From Gammaproteobacteria bacterium (GTDB lineage Bacteria; Pseudomonadota; Gammaproteobacteria; Steroidobacterales; Steroidobacteraceae), in the NCBI GenBank assembly GCA_025355165.1, contig JANYAD010000208.1:1-48264 (forward strand): DNA of 48,264 bases, in the 5' to 3' direction. This document shows, in pieces, positions 1 to 8,300 of the stretch. A program made the translations under genes and the position numbers. The notes below the pieces were generated by a model, which was given only the letters and a program-made list of their open reading frames with translations, made no database searches and was not told the DNA's origin. Within the stretch, counting starts at the first letter, position 1. Every line of letters starts with the position of its first letter.

Positions 1-816
1 CTCGTCGACGGGGCCCGGGGCATGCTGGCAGACCAGCTTTATGAGCGTTTCGGGCGGCCGGACATGATCATAGGCTTGCATGACGAGTCCGATGAACCGG
101 CTGGCAAGGTCTCTCTCGCCATCGGGCCGGCGCAGGCGGGCGTTTCATCGGTTGACGTGACCATCCGCGGCATCGGCGGCCACGGAGCCCTGCCCCAGCT
201 CGGGCGCGATCCCATCGTGCTCGCGGCCGAGTTCATCACGCAGTTGCAAACCATCGTAAGCCGTGAAGAGGAGCCGCAGGATCCGATCGTGATCACTGTC
301 GGATCAATCCACGGCGGGACCAAGCGCAACATCATTCCGGACGAGGTAAAGCTGCAACTCACTACGCGCTACTTCTCGGAAAAGGGGCGCGACACCATCC
401 TGAACGGAATCCGACAAAGGGCGGCCGGCGTCGCCCTCTCCGCCGGGCTGCCGCCGGAGAAAGGGCCGACGGTGACGGTGGTAGAGAACGAATCGGCACC
501 CGTAACCTACAACGATCCCGTTCAGTCACGGCGCATTAAGCAGATCCTGATCAAAACCCTCGGTGAGCAAAATGTAATCGAGGTCGCGCCGGTCACCCCC
601 AGTGAAGACGTCGGCGTTTTTGGTCTAATGGGACATCAGATTCCGCTTACTTACTATTGGGTGGGCGCGGCGAACCCCGAGGCCTATGCGGCCGCCGCCA
701 ACAGCGGCAAGTCACTGCCCGGCCCGCACACCTCGAAGTTCTTGCCCGATGCAGAGCCAACCATTGCCACGGGTGTCAAGTCGATGTCGGCAGTCGCTAG
801 CGCCCTGTTGCAGTAG
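1..816 (+). CDS. M20 family metallo-peptidase/amidohydrolase, 5'-truncated by the window edge
   Basis: The frame is open from base 1, so the N-terminal part (with the first metal ligands) lies outside the window. What remains is the second half of an M20D-type amidohydrolase, the family of hippurate/indole-acetyl-amino-acid hydrolases that cleave N-acyl amino acids with two metal ions. Visible marks are the GLHDE segment, where the His is a metal ligand in the family, the dimerisation-domain GGHGALP segment whose His contributes to the active site, the GGTKRNIIPDEV stretch typical of the domain, and a C-terminal PSEDVGVF motif followed by GPHTSKF with another ligand His. The natural substrate cannot be read from the sequence. 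No partner gene is in the same direction within 290 bases downstream. Confidence 0.85.
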   Translation, partial: LVDGARGMLADQLYERFGRPDMIIGLHDESDEPAGKVSLAIGPAQAGVSSVDVTIRGIGGHGALPQLGRDPIVLAAEFITQLQTIVSREEEPQDPIVITVGSIHGGTKRNIIPDEVKLQLTTRYFSEKGRDTILNGIRQRAAGVALSAGLPPEKGPTVTVVENESAPVTYNDPVQSRRIKQILIKTLGEQNVIEVAPVTPSEDVGVFGLMGHQIPLTYYWVGAANPEAYAAAANSGKSLPGPHTSKFLPDAEPTIATGVKSMSAVASALLQ

Positions 817-1109
817 GGCCGATCGGAAAAAAGTGGCGCCGCGAGGTGCGAGAAATGGCTTGCCATTGCTGGCGCAATTGGCGCCGGAAAGCCGCCACGG
901 GAGACTGGCCGGCTGTGGCGCAAGCGAGCCTAATGCGGTTATTTGGCTTTGACGCCGAAGTCGCGCTGAAGCCCTGGCGAAGGACTGGGAATTTGCCGCA
1001 CACTTCACTCTATATATAGGGAAGACCTGCTTTATGCTTTATTCAGATGCGCGGCATCGGCCTCGCCTACGCGTCTTAACTTAAGGTTCCTTGTTGCTAT
1101 AGGTGATTC

Positions 1110-2081
1110 GTGAATGACTTACGTATCGGCTTCCTAGGCTTAGGCAACGTCGGCGGCAAGCTGGCTGGGAGCCTTTTGCGTCACCACGTCGATCTGACAG
1201 TGCGTGACCTTAATAGTGATCTGGTGGCTGGGTTCGTTGCCCAGGGCGCGCACTCGGCCCCTTCCCCTAAAGCCATGGCCGAGCGCGTCGATTTCCTGAT
1301 CACCTGCTTGCCCTCACCCGCGGCCACACGCGCTGTTCTGGAGGGTCCAGAGGGGGTGATAGCCGGCCTCACACCCGGCAAGGTATGGCTAGAAATGAGT
1401 ACCACCGATCAATCTGAAGTCATTCGGTTGGGCGCACTGATCGCTGCCAAGGGGGGGCAAGCCATGGACTGCCCCGTCTCGGGCGGCTGCCATCGGGCTG
1501 CGACCGGAAATATCGCGATCTTCGCCGGTGGGGCTCGCGAGACCTTCGAAAAAGTGCTGCCGGTTCTGATGATCTTAGGCCGGCAGATCCTCCACACCGG
1601 ACCCTTGGGTTCGGCCTCCAAACTGAAAGTCGTTACTAACTATTTGTGCACGGTGCATTTGGCCGCACTGGCAGAAGCCCTCACTGTGTGCAAGGTCGCG
1701 GGTTTGGATATGAATACCGCGTACGAGGCCATCCGCATTTCATCAGGCAACTCGTTTGTTCACGAGACCGAATCACAGGTGATTCTCAATGGTAGCCGTG
1801 ACATTGGTTTCACCATGGATCTGGTCATTAAGGATGTCGGCTTGTTCGATCAGCTTGCACAGGAGCTTAAAGTGCCTTTGGAGATCTCGCCGCTGGTGCT
1901 CGATATCTTCAAGGACGGCCAACGCCGATATGGCCCGCGCGAACACTCCCCCAATATTATCAAGCGGCTGGAAGAGCCCTGCCAGGTGCGCGTACTGGGT
2001 GCCGGTTTTCCGGCTGAAATGGCGGACGATGAGCCGGAAGCGGACGGTTACGAGATCATTCCGAAGGGCCGTAGCCAATGA
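1110..2081 (+). CDS. NAD(P)-dependent beta-hydroxyacid dehydrogenase (3-hydroxyisobutyrate dehydrogenase family)
   Basis: A 323-residue cytosolic oxidoreductase. The N-terminus has the Rossmann motif GLGNVGGKL (residues about 10-18), followed by the substrate-binding DCPVSGG motif (about residue 125) and the catalytic-lysine region GSASKLKVVTN with the Lys near residue 173. These mark the 6-phosphogluconate/3-hydroxyisobutyrate/tartronate-semialdehyde reductase superfamily, which oxidises a beta-hydroxy acid to a semialdehyde or the reverse. The start is GTG at 1110, preceded by AGGTGA at 1101-1106. The C-terminus is about 25 residues longer than usual. Its 3' end overlaps the tail of the convergent aldehyde dehydrogenase by 26 bases. 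A hydroxyacid dehydrogenase beside an aldehyde dehydrogenase suggests consecutive oxidations, but the substrate is not deducible. Confidence 0.85.
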   Translation: MNDLRIGFLGLGNVGGKLAGSLLRHHVDLTVRDLNSDLVAGFVAQGAHSAPSPKAMAERVDFLITCLPSPAATRAVLEGPEGVIAGLTPGKVWLEMSTTDQSEVIRLGALIAAKGGQAMDCPVSGGCHRAATGNIAIFAGGARETFEKVLPVLMILGRQILHTGPLGSASKLKVVTNYLCTVHLAALAEALTVCKVAGLDMNTAYEAIRISSGNSFVHETESQVILNGSRDIGFTMDLVIKDVGLFDQLAQELKVPLEISPLVLDIFKDGQRRYGPREHSPNIIKRLEEPCQVRVLGAGFPAEMADDEPEADGYEIIPKGRSQ

Positions 2082-3504
2082 TGGCTTTGACTTCCAGAAA
2101 ATCGTGGATACCCCATTCAGCGTACTCGCGGCCATTGCCCGACTGCTTGTAGCCGCCAAAGGGCGCTGCCGTATCCCATTCCGGATAGTTCAGGTGCACC
2201 TGACCAGCACGGAGTTGACGAGCAACGGCGCGGGCGTGCGACAGATCGCCAGATTGTACATAGGCCGCCAGACCGTAAACCGTGTCGTTGGCCAGAGTGA
2301 CCGCCTCGGCTTCAGTATCGTAGGGAATAATTACCAGCACCGGGCCGAAGATTTCCTCTCGGGCAATCGTGGCCTTAGGATCCACCGGTCCAAAAACGGT
2401 TGGTCGAACATAATAGCCGCGAGCCAGTTTCTCTGGCCGGCCGAGACCGCCCGCGACCAAGGGTGCGCCCTCAGCAAGCCCCTTGGCGATCATGAATTGA
2501 ATCTTTTCAAATTGCACTGCACTGACCACCGGTCCGAGCACTGTGCTGATGGCGCGAGGATCACCGACCACATGGCTGTTGGCTGCCTCACACGCGCACT
2601 TGAGCGCTTCGCGAAGCCGCGCGCGGGGCACCAGCATGCGGGACGGTGCGTCGCATGACTGGCCGCTATTACTGAAACAAGCAGCGACCCCTTGCGCGAC
2701 CGCGTGGGTTAGGTCCGCGTCAGCCAAAATGATATTGGCAGACTTGCCGCCCAATTCTTGGGTGACGCGCTTAACGGTGTCGGCGGCCGATTTTGCCACC
2801 ATGATGCCCGCGCGAGTTGAGCCGGTGAAGGACATCATGTCCACCTCTGGGTGGCTCGCCAAAGCCTGACCCACCGTTGGACCATCGCCGTTCACCAGAT
2901 TAAAGACCCCAGGCGGGACGCCGGCGGCATGCATCACCTCGGCAAAGATCACGGCATTGAGGGGAGCAATTTCGCTGGGCTTCAAGATCATCGTGCAGCC
3001 TGCGGCGATGGCCGGTGCCACCTTGGTGACAATTTGATTGAGCGGCCAATTCCAGGGTGTAATTAATCCGGCAACACCGATGGCCTCGCGTATCACGCGC
3101 GTGCCGCCCCGATGATGCTCGAATTCAAAAGCCTCCAGCGCGTCAATGGCGGCGGCAAGATGAGCCCTGCCGGCCCAGACCTGCGCGTCTTGGGCAAACT
3201 TCAGCGAAGATCCCATCTCGTCGCACACCACCTCGGCCAGGTCCGCAGCCCGATCGTTGTAGCAGGCCAAAATGCGCTGCAACAGTGCGAGCCGTTCGGT
3301 TTTACCAGTGGCCGAAAAGGCCGGAAATGCCGCTCGCGCCGCCGCAATGGCCCGGGTGGTGTCGGCCACACTGCCCAAAGCGATGGCGGCTATGGGGGCC
3401 TCCGTAGCAGGATTGATCACATCCAGCTTGGCCGGATGCAGCGGCTCGACCCAGCCGCCATTGATGTAGAACTGGCTGTAGTGAGCTGTGGGGCTATGGT
3501 CCAT
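2056..3504 (-). CDS. NAD(P)-dependent aldehyde dehydrogenase
   Basis: A full-length ALDH superfamily enzyme (482 residues from ATG 3504; a longer TTG start at 3549 is less likely because the family begins close to the YINGGWVEP strand). It oxidises an aldehyde to a carboxylate. The conserved residues are present: the oxyanion Asn in TPWNWPLNQ, the general-base Glu in QELGGKSANI, the nucleophile Cys in NSGQSCDAP, and the cofactor-binding EEIFGPV. The tail PFGGYKQSGNGRE is typical of betaine-aldehyde/aminoaldehyde-type ALDHs. It is divergent from the 2OG dioxygenase at 3573 with only 68 bases between the start codons, so a shared promoter region is likely. This pairing would suit oxidation of a trimethylamino- or amino-aldehyde; that is inference from context. 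Confidence 0.92.
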   Translation of the reverse strand: MDHSPTAHYSQFYINGGWVEPLHPAKLDVINPATEAPIAAIALGSVADTTRAIAAARAAFPAFSATGKTERLALLQRILACYNDRAADLAEVVCDEMGSSLKFAQDAQVWAGRAHLAAAIDALEAFEFEHHRGGTRVIREAIGVAGLITPWNWPLNQIVTKVAPAIAAGCTMILKPSEIAPLNAVIFAEVMHAAGVPPGVFNLVNGDGPTVGQALASHPEVDMMSFTGSTRAGIMVAKSAADTVKRVTQELGGKSANIILADADLTHAVAQGVAACFSNSGQSCDAPSRMLVPRARLREALKCACEAANSHVVGDPRAISTVLGPVVSAVQFEKIQFMIAKGLAEGAPLVAGGLGRPEKLARGYYVRPTVFGPVDPKATIAREEIFGPVLVIIPYDTEAEAVTLANDTVYGLAAYVQSGDLSHARAVARQLRAGQVHLNYPEWDTAAPFGGYKQSGNGREYAEWGIHDFLEVKAIIGYGPSE

Positions 3505-3524
3505 CGCGATAATCCTTACGGTGA

Positions 3525-3547
3525 GTACACGCTGGCTAAGTGTGTAC
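3525..3547. promoter_or_regulatory. Inverted repeat in the divergent ALDH/dioxygenase promoter region
   Basis: GTACAC (3525-3530) and GTGTAC (3542-3547) are exact reverse complements separated by 11 bases; the second half-site also contains the palindrome TGTACA. The repeat lies in the 68-base gap between the divergently read start codons at 3504 and 3573, where a shared transcription factor would bind. GntR-type regulators often use TGTACA-like sites, but no regulator gene is visible in the window, so the assignment is inference. Confidence 0.35.
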
Positions 3548-3572
3548 AATTTATGGGTTCAGGACCTCAAAA

Positions 3573-4685
3573 ATGCTTGCACTCAAGATTACTTCGAATA
3601 GCGAATTGACGCTCGATTCTGGCGATGGTTCGGGCTTTCCGATTCATCCGCTCTGGCTGCGCGAGCGTTGCCAGGATGTCGCCAGTCTAGATCGCAAGAC
3701 CGGCCAACGTTTGGCCGACCCTTCCGATCTGCCGCTGGAATTGCGGATTACGTCCGTTTCGGCGCTGCCAGGGGAGCGCTATCGCGTGGGCTTTAGCGAC
3801 GGACACGAGGCCGAGTTCTGCAGTGCGGAGATTCTTCGCGAGTGCGCACTGCCGAGTGGTGACCATGATTGTCCCACCCCGCGACTCTGGGACGCCTCGC
3901 TGCGCGATTTTCCGCGCGCCATGTGGCCCCCGGCCCCGCAGCCTTCGCCACCGCAAAGGATCTGGCTCGAAGCCTTCCTGAAGTGGGGATTCATCATCTT
4001 TTCAGGTGTGCCCACCAGCCCGGGGTCGCTGCTTACAGTGGCCAGAACCTTTGGCTATACCCGTGAGACCAATTTTGGTGTCCTGTTCGATGTGCGCTCC
4101 ACCCCAGAGGCCACCGATCTCGCCTACACGCCGGTACCCTTGGATGCGCATACCGACAATCCCTATCGCGATCCCGTGCCCGGTATTCAGCTGCTCCATT
4201 GCCTCGCCAACGAAACCACCGGTGGCCTTTCTACCTTGGTGGACGGATTCGCGGTGGCGACTGAACTGCGAAAGCAGGATGTGGAGGCGTATCGAATTTT
4301 GACGCAGACCCCGGTGCGATTTCGTTACCGTGATAGCGCCACCGACCTTACGGCCAGCGCCGTGCCCATTGAACTGGACGTCACCGGCGCCATACGCGCC
4401 ATCCATTTCAGCCCGCGTCTCGATTATGTGCCCATCATGCCTCCCGAGCGGCTCAGCGCTTACTATCGAGCGCGGCGAGCCTTTGATCATCGACTGCGAT
4501 CAGCTGCACATGAGATCCGATTCTTACTCAAACCGGGCGAATTGCTGATGATGGACAACCGGCGCTTGCTGCATGGCCGCACCGGCTTCAACCCGGCAGA
4601 AGGGCTGCGCCACTTACAAGGCTGCTACATCGATTCGGACGGACCCAGGAGCTGGTATCGCCTTCTGCGTGGGAAAACAGCATGA
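3573..4685 (+). CDS. Gamma-butyrobetaine-hydroxylase-like Fe(II)/2-oxoglutarate dioxygenase (TauD/TfdA superfamily)
   Basis: A 370-residue protein with two parts: an N-terminal GBBH-like domain (residues about 1-90, HPLWLRERC segment) and a C-terminal TauD catalytic domain. The iron facial triad is readable: H193 and D195 in DAHTDNPY, and the distal H334 in LLHGRTGF. The block FDVRSTPEATDLAYT before the HxD matches BBOX1/TMLH enzymes, which hydroxylate trimethylammonium substrates using 2-oxoglutarate and O2. The CxCxxC zinc site of the eukaryotic N-terminal domain is reduced to one Cys, so this is a distinct bacterial branch. ATG 3573 is preferred because AGGA sits 8 bases upstream; an in-frame start at 3540 is weaker. 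The stop overlaps the next gene by four bases (ATGA). By analogy with TmpA/PhnY it could hydroxylate an organophosphonate, but a carnitine-like substrate is equally possible. Confidence 0.88.
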   Translation: MLALKITSNSELTLDSGDGSGFPIHPLWLRERCQDVASLDRKTGQRLADPSDLPLELRITSVSALPGERYRVGFSDGHEAEFCSAEILRECALPSGDHDCPTPRLWDASLRDFPRAMWPPAPQPSPPQRIWLEAFLKWGFIIFSGVPTSPGSLLTVARTFGYTRETNFGVLFDVRSTPEATDLAYTPVPLDAHTDNPYRDPVPGIQLLHCLANETTGGLSTLVDGFAVATELRKQDVEAYRILTQTPVRFRYRDSATDLTASAVPIELDVTGAIRAIHFSPRLDYVPIMPPERLSAYYRARRAFDHRLRSAAHEIRFLLKPGELLMMDNRRLLHGRTGFNPAEGLRHLQGCYIDSDGPRSWYRLLRGKTA

Positions 4686-5257
4686 ACCGCATCGTCAGCT
4701 TTACTCAGATGCAGCACGGAACGCACGATGACTATGCGCTGCTCGATGAATCAGAGCGAAATTTCGCCCGTGGCCTGCCCGAACAGATACTTCGGGCGCT
4801 GCGGGCCTTAGACCATTCGCTTGAGGGCTATCCCGTCAGCCGGCTTGGACACATCCTGCAGGCCGCCACGCGAGCTCGTAACGATGGAGCAGACGACGAA
4901 TTAGTGGTCGGCGCATTGATACACGACATCGGCGACATGCTGGCCCCTTACAATCACGCGGAAGTGGCGGCCGGTATCATTCGTCCCTATGTGCGCGCCG
5001 AGGTCACTTGGATTGTCGAGCAACACGGGTTGTTTCAAAGCTACTACTACGTTCATTTCAATGGCGGCGATCGCTACGCCCGTGAGCGCTTCCGTGATCA
5101 TCCCTACTATGAGGCCTGCGTGAATTTTTGTGAGCGATATGACCAAGCATCGTTCGATCCAGCCTTCCCCTCGTTACCGCTCGAGGACTTTGAAGCCTTG
5201 ATACGGCAGATTTTTAGTCGAAAACCTCATGACCCTCGATATACGGGAAGCACGTAG
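4682..5257 (+). CDS. HD-domain protein, putative diiron oxygenase or phosphohydrolase (COG4341-like)
   Basis: A 191-residue protein coupled to the preceding dioxygenase by an ATGA overlap. Visible metal-site candidates, in order, are H57 (LGHILQ), H81-D82 (LIHDIGD), H92 (PYNHAEVA), H115 (VEQHG) and D154 (ERYDQASFD). This set matches the six-ligand pattern of mixed-valent diiron HD oxygenases (PhnZ, MIOX, TmpB) better than that of single-metal HD phosphatases. However, the Tyr/Glu lid of PhnZ before the first His is not conserved: the segment here reads EGYPVSRLGH. The closest family I recognise is the 'predicted HD phosphohydrolase' group, which often neighbours GBBH-like dioxygenases. The likely role is the second step after hydroxylation by the upstream enzyme, possibly C-P or C-C cleavage. 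Function is inferred. Confidence 0.8.
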   Translation: MNRIVSFTQMQHGTHDDYALLDESERNFARGLPEQILRALRALDHSLEGYPVSRLGHILQAATRARNDGADDELVVGALIHDIGDMLAPYNHAEVAAGIIRPYVRAEVTWIVEQHGLFQSYYYVHFNGGDRYARERFRDHPYYEACVNFCERYDQASFDPAFPSLPLEDFEALIRQIFSRKPHDPRYTGST

Positions 5258-5935
5258 AACAGGGGTCTAAACCTCAACGAACAGAAATTCCTGTTATGGA
5301 GCCCTCATAGGGGGGTTCTGATGAAGTCCGAATCGAATTCTCCGTGGGTCGTGGCGTTTGCCAAAGCGAGCGAAGCCAATGATCGCAGTCGAAGGAATTT
5401 TTAGCCGGCGGGCAGAACCGAGCGGCAAGCGGTTGTACGCAAATATGCTCGAGACAGATAGGTAAGGGCAGTGCGGTGGATTCAGAAATCGGCGAAGCAG
5501 GTCGGCAGTTGAGGGCGATACAGGATCGACTGACTTGATATCGATTTGGCGTCCGGGACGCAGGCCCGTCGCCTTGAGATCGTCGCAAATGCCCGGCATC
5601 TCGTAATTGTGAGATTGGAATCGGTGTCTGCTGGCGCTTGCTGCATAAAATGCGTGGCGCTAATCGCAATGCAAAAGGCCCTAAATTTGTGGCGCCCTTG
5701 CGCCGCCTCCGCGGCGGAGCACAAACTCTTCATTCTGCGACGGATTCCCGTTCGATCTCTCGCTGTTTCTATCATCAAGTCTGGTGCGTTATGTTGAAGA
5801 GGTGCTCGCGGCAGGGCGGGAATGCGCGCGGAGATGACCGCGATGTACGACTGAGCCTGATTATCCTTAGGGCGCAGCGTCCTAAATGGGACTAGACTCG
5901 GTATTCGACACTCTCTCACCCGGGAGGATGCAGCC
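5258..5935. other. Intergenic region, no supported gene
   Basis: About 680 bases without a recognisable protein. Several overlapping short frames on both strands show no family motif and no ribosome-binding site. The only candidate with a purine-rich leader is a 27-codon frame at 5321-5404 (start preceded by a run of six G), and I do not regard it as established. The end of the stretch carries the GGGAGGA leader of the membrane protein that starts at 5936. Confidence 0.5.
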
Positions 5936-6853
5936 ATGCACAGCACGCTCGTCAGCGATCAAGACCGAAATACGGATTTCCATGCCCTTCACGTGCCAAT
6001 TTACGCGCCATTGATTTGGTTGCGGGACGGTTGGCTCGACATGCGACGGAACTGGGGAGCTAGCTTGGGTTACGGCGCGCTAATCGTTGCGCTGGGCTGG
6101 ATCCTCTTGGCAGTTTGCGGCACGCATCCGTACTTCATCGCTGCAGCTATTTCCGGCTTTCTGCTGGTTGGCCCCCTGATGTCGGCGGGTTTTTGCGAGA
6201 TGTCGCGACGCTATTCACTGGGCGAGCCGGCAAGCTTCGATGACTCGTTGGAGGGATTCGCGCGAAACGCGCCCGCCCTGTTCAAGTTCGGTGTCATTCT
6301 GGCGATTTGCGCCGCCGCATGGTTCTTGATCTCAGCGCTGCTGCTCGGCACAGTGTTCCACATGGGTGCGCCCAGCATGCCCGACACTCTTTACAGCGGA
6401 TTTCTCGATTCGACCAATCGATTGCAGGTCTTGGCCTATCTTGCCGTCGGTGGAGTGTTGGCAACCGCAGTATTCATGGTGTCCGTCGTCGCCATTCCAT
6501 TGATCGTTGAACGGAAAGCCTCTGCGGGAGAGGCCATGCGCGCGAGCGTCAATGCAGTATTTCGCAACATGCCCGCGATGATCCTCTGGAGCGGACTGAT
6601 CCTAGCGCTGACAATTATCGGCTTTGCGCCGTTGCTCGTGGGACTGGTGATCATCGTGCCATTGTTGGGGCACGCGACGTGGTGTGCATACCTCGGCATG
6701 ATTCACCAGTCACCCTCAATTGTCCGGGTCAAGATCCCCTACCAAGAATCAGCGGAGGGCTTTCGCAGAGATGCGGACGATTCGAGCAACCCAAACGAGA
6801 TACGCGAGGGACATCTGACCAAAGTCAGAAAATTGACACCTCAGCTTCGCTAA
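5936..6853 (+). CDS. DUF2189 family integral membrane protein
   Basis: A 305-residue protein with about six hydrophobic segments (roughly residues 38-62, 65-80, 118-140, 163-190, 213-235 and 237-255). It has the layout of the DUF2189 family of predicted inner-membrane proteins: an N-terminal W-L-R-x-G-W-x-D segment (LIWLRDGWLDM), a GPLMSAGFCEMSRR block with a charged loop after the second helix, and a GHATWCAYLGMI ending. Family function is unknown. The start at 5936 is supported by GGGAGGA about 9 bases upstream. The last 40 residues after the final helix are polar and probably cytoplasmic. No operon partner is apparent. Confidence 0.8.
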   Translation: MHSTLVSDQDRNTDFHALHVPIYAPLIWLRDGWLDMRRNWGASLGYGALIVALGWILLAVCGTHPYFIAAAISGFLLVGPLMSAGFCEMSRRYSLGEPASFDDSLEGFARNAPALFKFGVILAICAAAWFLISALLLGTVFHMGAPSMPDTLYSGFLDSTNRLQVLAYLAVGGVLATAVFMVSVVAIPLIVERKASAGEAMRASVNAVFRNMPAMILWSGLILALTIIGFAPLLVGLVIIVPLLGHATWCAYLGMIHQSPSIVRVKIPYQESAEGFRRDADDSSNPNEIREGHLTKVRKLTPQLR

Positions 6854-6956
6854 TCGGTGCTTTGCGGCATCGAAAAAAAGCGTGAGGGCGCAGTCGGCCA
6901 AGGGAGTGGGTCCATGATTTCATTTTCCCTTGGGAGTGACCAAGCTGTCATGCAAA

Positions 6957-7442
6957 TCAACTGGAAGTTGAGGTGAGGGAATCGAGCTCCGTCAGTAGCG
7001 ATTGGAGAGCGGCTGTGCTTTTAGAATCATTGGATGCCTGGATGGAATCCAACAGAACTGCTTGTATGTCTTCGGCAGACACGAGTTCCATATCCCAGTG
7101 AGAAAATAAGCGGCTTCGGATCTCTTCATCCTCGCTTATCACGACAATGGTGTTATGACGCGGGTCAGCGCAGATCGATGCCATTAAGCGTTTGACGCTA
7201 TCTTGAGAACCCTCAAGCCACTGGAAGAAGATTCCATGGCTGTAGACGAGCCATCCCGTTATGCCTTCTTTCGCATTGCGCTGTTGGGCCGAGCTGACCA
7301 GCCGGTCAAGTTCTTCCGGCTGGAGCGTTTTGACTGCTCGACTGCAATAGACAAGATTAAATAGAAGAATTTCATCATCTTCATCTTCGCCTGATGGGTT
7401 TTGCAACGGAACCTCGAAAATGTGAATGTGCCCTATGCCCAT
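6957..7442 (-). CDS. Short BLUF-domain blue-light photoreceptor
   Basis: A 161-residue protein made of a single BLUF domain (residues about 26-120) with an N-terminal extension and a short helical tail. BLUF domains bind FAD and sense blue light by rearranging hydrogen bonds around a Tyr/Gln pair. The key residues sit at family spacing: Y32 (LVYCSRA), N56 (NAKEGITG) and Q74 (FFQWLEG), each exactly 11 positions after AppA Tyr21, Asn45 and Gln63, followed by W116 and M118 (HWDMEL). The DPRHNTIVV segment is also typical. With no output domain attached, it must act through a partner protein. No GGDEF, EAL or regulator gene is adjacent, so the partner is unknown. A family start further downstream at residue 25 is unlikely because no start codon is available there. 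Confidence 0.93.
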   Translation of the reverse strand: MGIGHIHIFEVPLQNPSGEDEDDEILLFNLVYCSRAVKTLQPEELDRLVSSAQQRNAKEGITGWLVYSHGIFFQWLEGSQDSVKRLMASICADPRHNTIVVISEDEEIRSRLFSHWDMELVSAEDIQAVLLDSIQASNDSKSTAALQSLLTELDSLTSTSS

Positions 7443-7895
7443 CGGTACATCGGTCGGACGCGGTGACGGGCGCGCCGTGTAGCGATCGCTCGAAGATCAT
7501 ATAGGTTTCAGGGACAGAAAGTCGCGCCAGCAGGAGGCGCCAGCCTTCCAGGCCGCCGGTACAATCCTACGACAGTGGCACATTACTCACCTTGGGACTT
7601 GCGCCGCGCGGATCTGCAACGTCTCGCTTTGCTCTATCACCATCCCCCTGAAGCGATCCTCGCGCCGTTCCCTTGTACTGTCATCGGATCATTATCGGAC
7701 CGACTTCTGAATAACGTAAGCCTACGGGACATCAGTTCGGAGCAAAAGGACGGGCATATAGGGTAACCCACAGCTATTCATAATCATCGCCCGCAACCGA
7801 TCTGACAACCGATTTTGTGGAGGGGTACCACCCAGCTGTGCCATGGCTCGCGATCTGGGCTATCGTAGTACTACATTCCAATAAAGGAGAGGCCG
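7443..7895. other. Intergenic region upstream of the VOC gene
   Basis: About 450 bases with no supported gene. A 63-codon frame at 7575-7766 lacks family features and a leader. The perfect palindrome GTAGTACTAC at 7865-7874 lies shortly before the ribosome-binding site of the downstream VOC gene and could be an operator, but nothing else supports that. Confidence 0.45.
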
Positions 7896-8261
7896 ATGTT
7901 TAGTCACATTATGCTGGGTGCGAATGATGTCGATGCGTCGAAGAAATTCTACGATGCGACTCTGGGGGCGTTGGGTGTGAAAGCCGGAAGTATCGATCCC
8001 AAAGGCAGAGCTGTTTTTAAGACATCCGCGGGCGTGTTGATGATTACCAAGCCAATTAATGGGAAGCCGGCATCTGGTGCTAACGGAGGTACGGTCGGTT
8101 TTGCCGCGACCTCTTCAAAACAAATCGATGCGTGGCATGTGGCCGGCCTAGCTAATGGAGGTACGGACTGCGAGGATCCGCCCGGCGAACGTGGCGGCTA
8201 CTACCTTGCCTATCTGAGAGATCCGGCGGGCAACAAGTTGTGCGCGCTGATGCCCGCTTAA
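7896..8261 (+). CDS. VOC (glyoxalase/bleomycin-resistance) superfamily protein
   Basis: A 121-residue protein with one complete vicinal-oxygen-chelate fold: an N-terminal MFSHIMLGANDVDASKKFYD strand-helix pair and a C-terminal YYLAYLRDPAGNKLCAL strand pair. The family usually dimerises and places a metal between paired beta-alpha-beta-beta-beta units. H4 and a C-terminal acidic position would be the candidate ligands, but the Glu normally found near the end is replaced by Cys (NKLCAL), as in many uncharacterised members. The start has a strong AAAGGAGAGG leader at 7883-7892. Substrate is unknown. Confidence 0.85.
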   Translation: MFSHIMLGANDVDASKKFYDATLGALGVKAGSIDPKGRAVFKTSAGVLMITKPINGKPASGANGGTVGFAATSSKQIDAWHVAGLANGGTDCEDPPGERGGYYLAYLRDPAGNKLCALMPA

Positions 8262-8300
8262 TGAGCTTCGTCCAGCGGGTATCAAGAGAGTGAGGGGCGC

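Noticed and set aside
5321-5404. 27-codon frame behind a run of G
   Set aside because: The leader looks like a ribosome-binding site, but the peptide has no motif and the length is too small to support a gene without conservation data.
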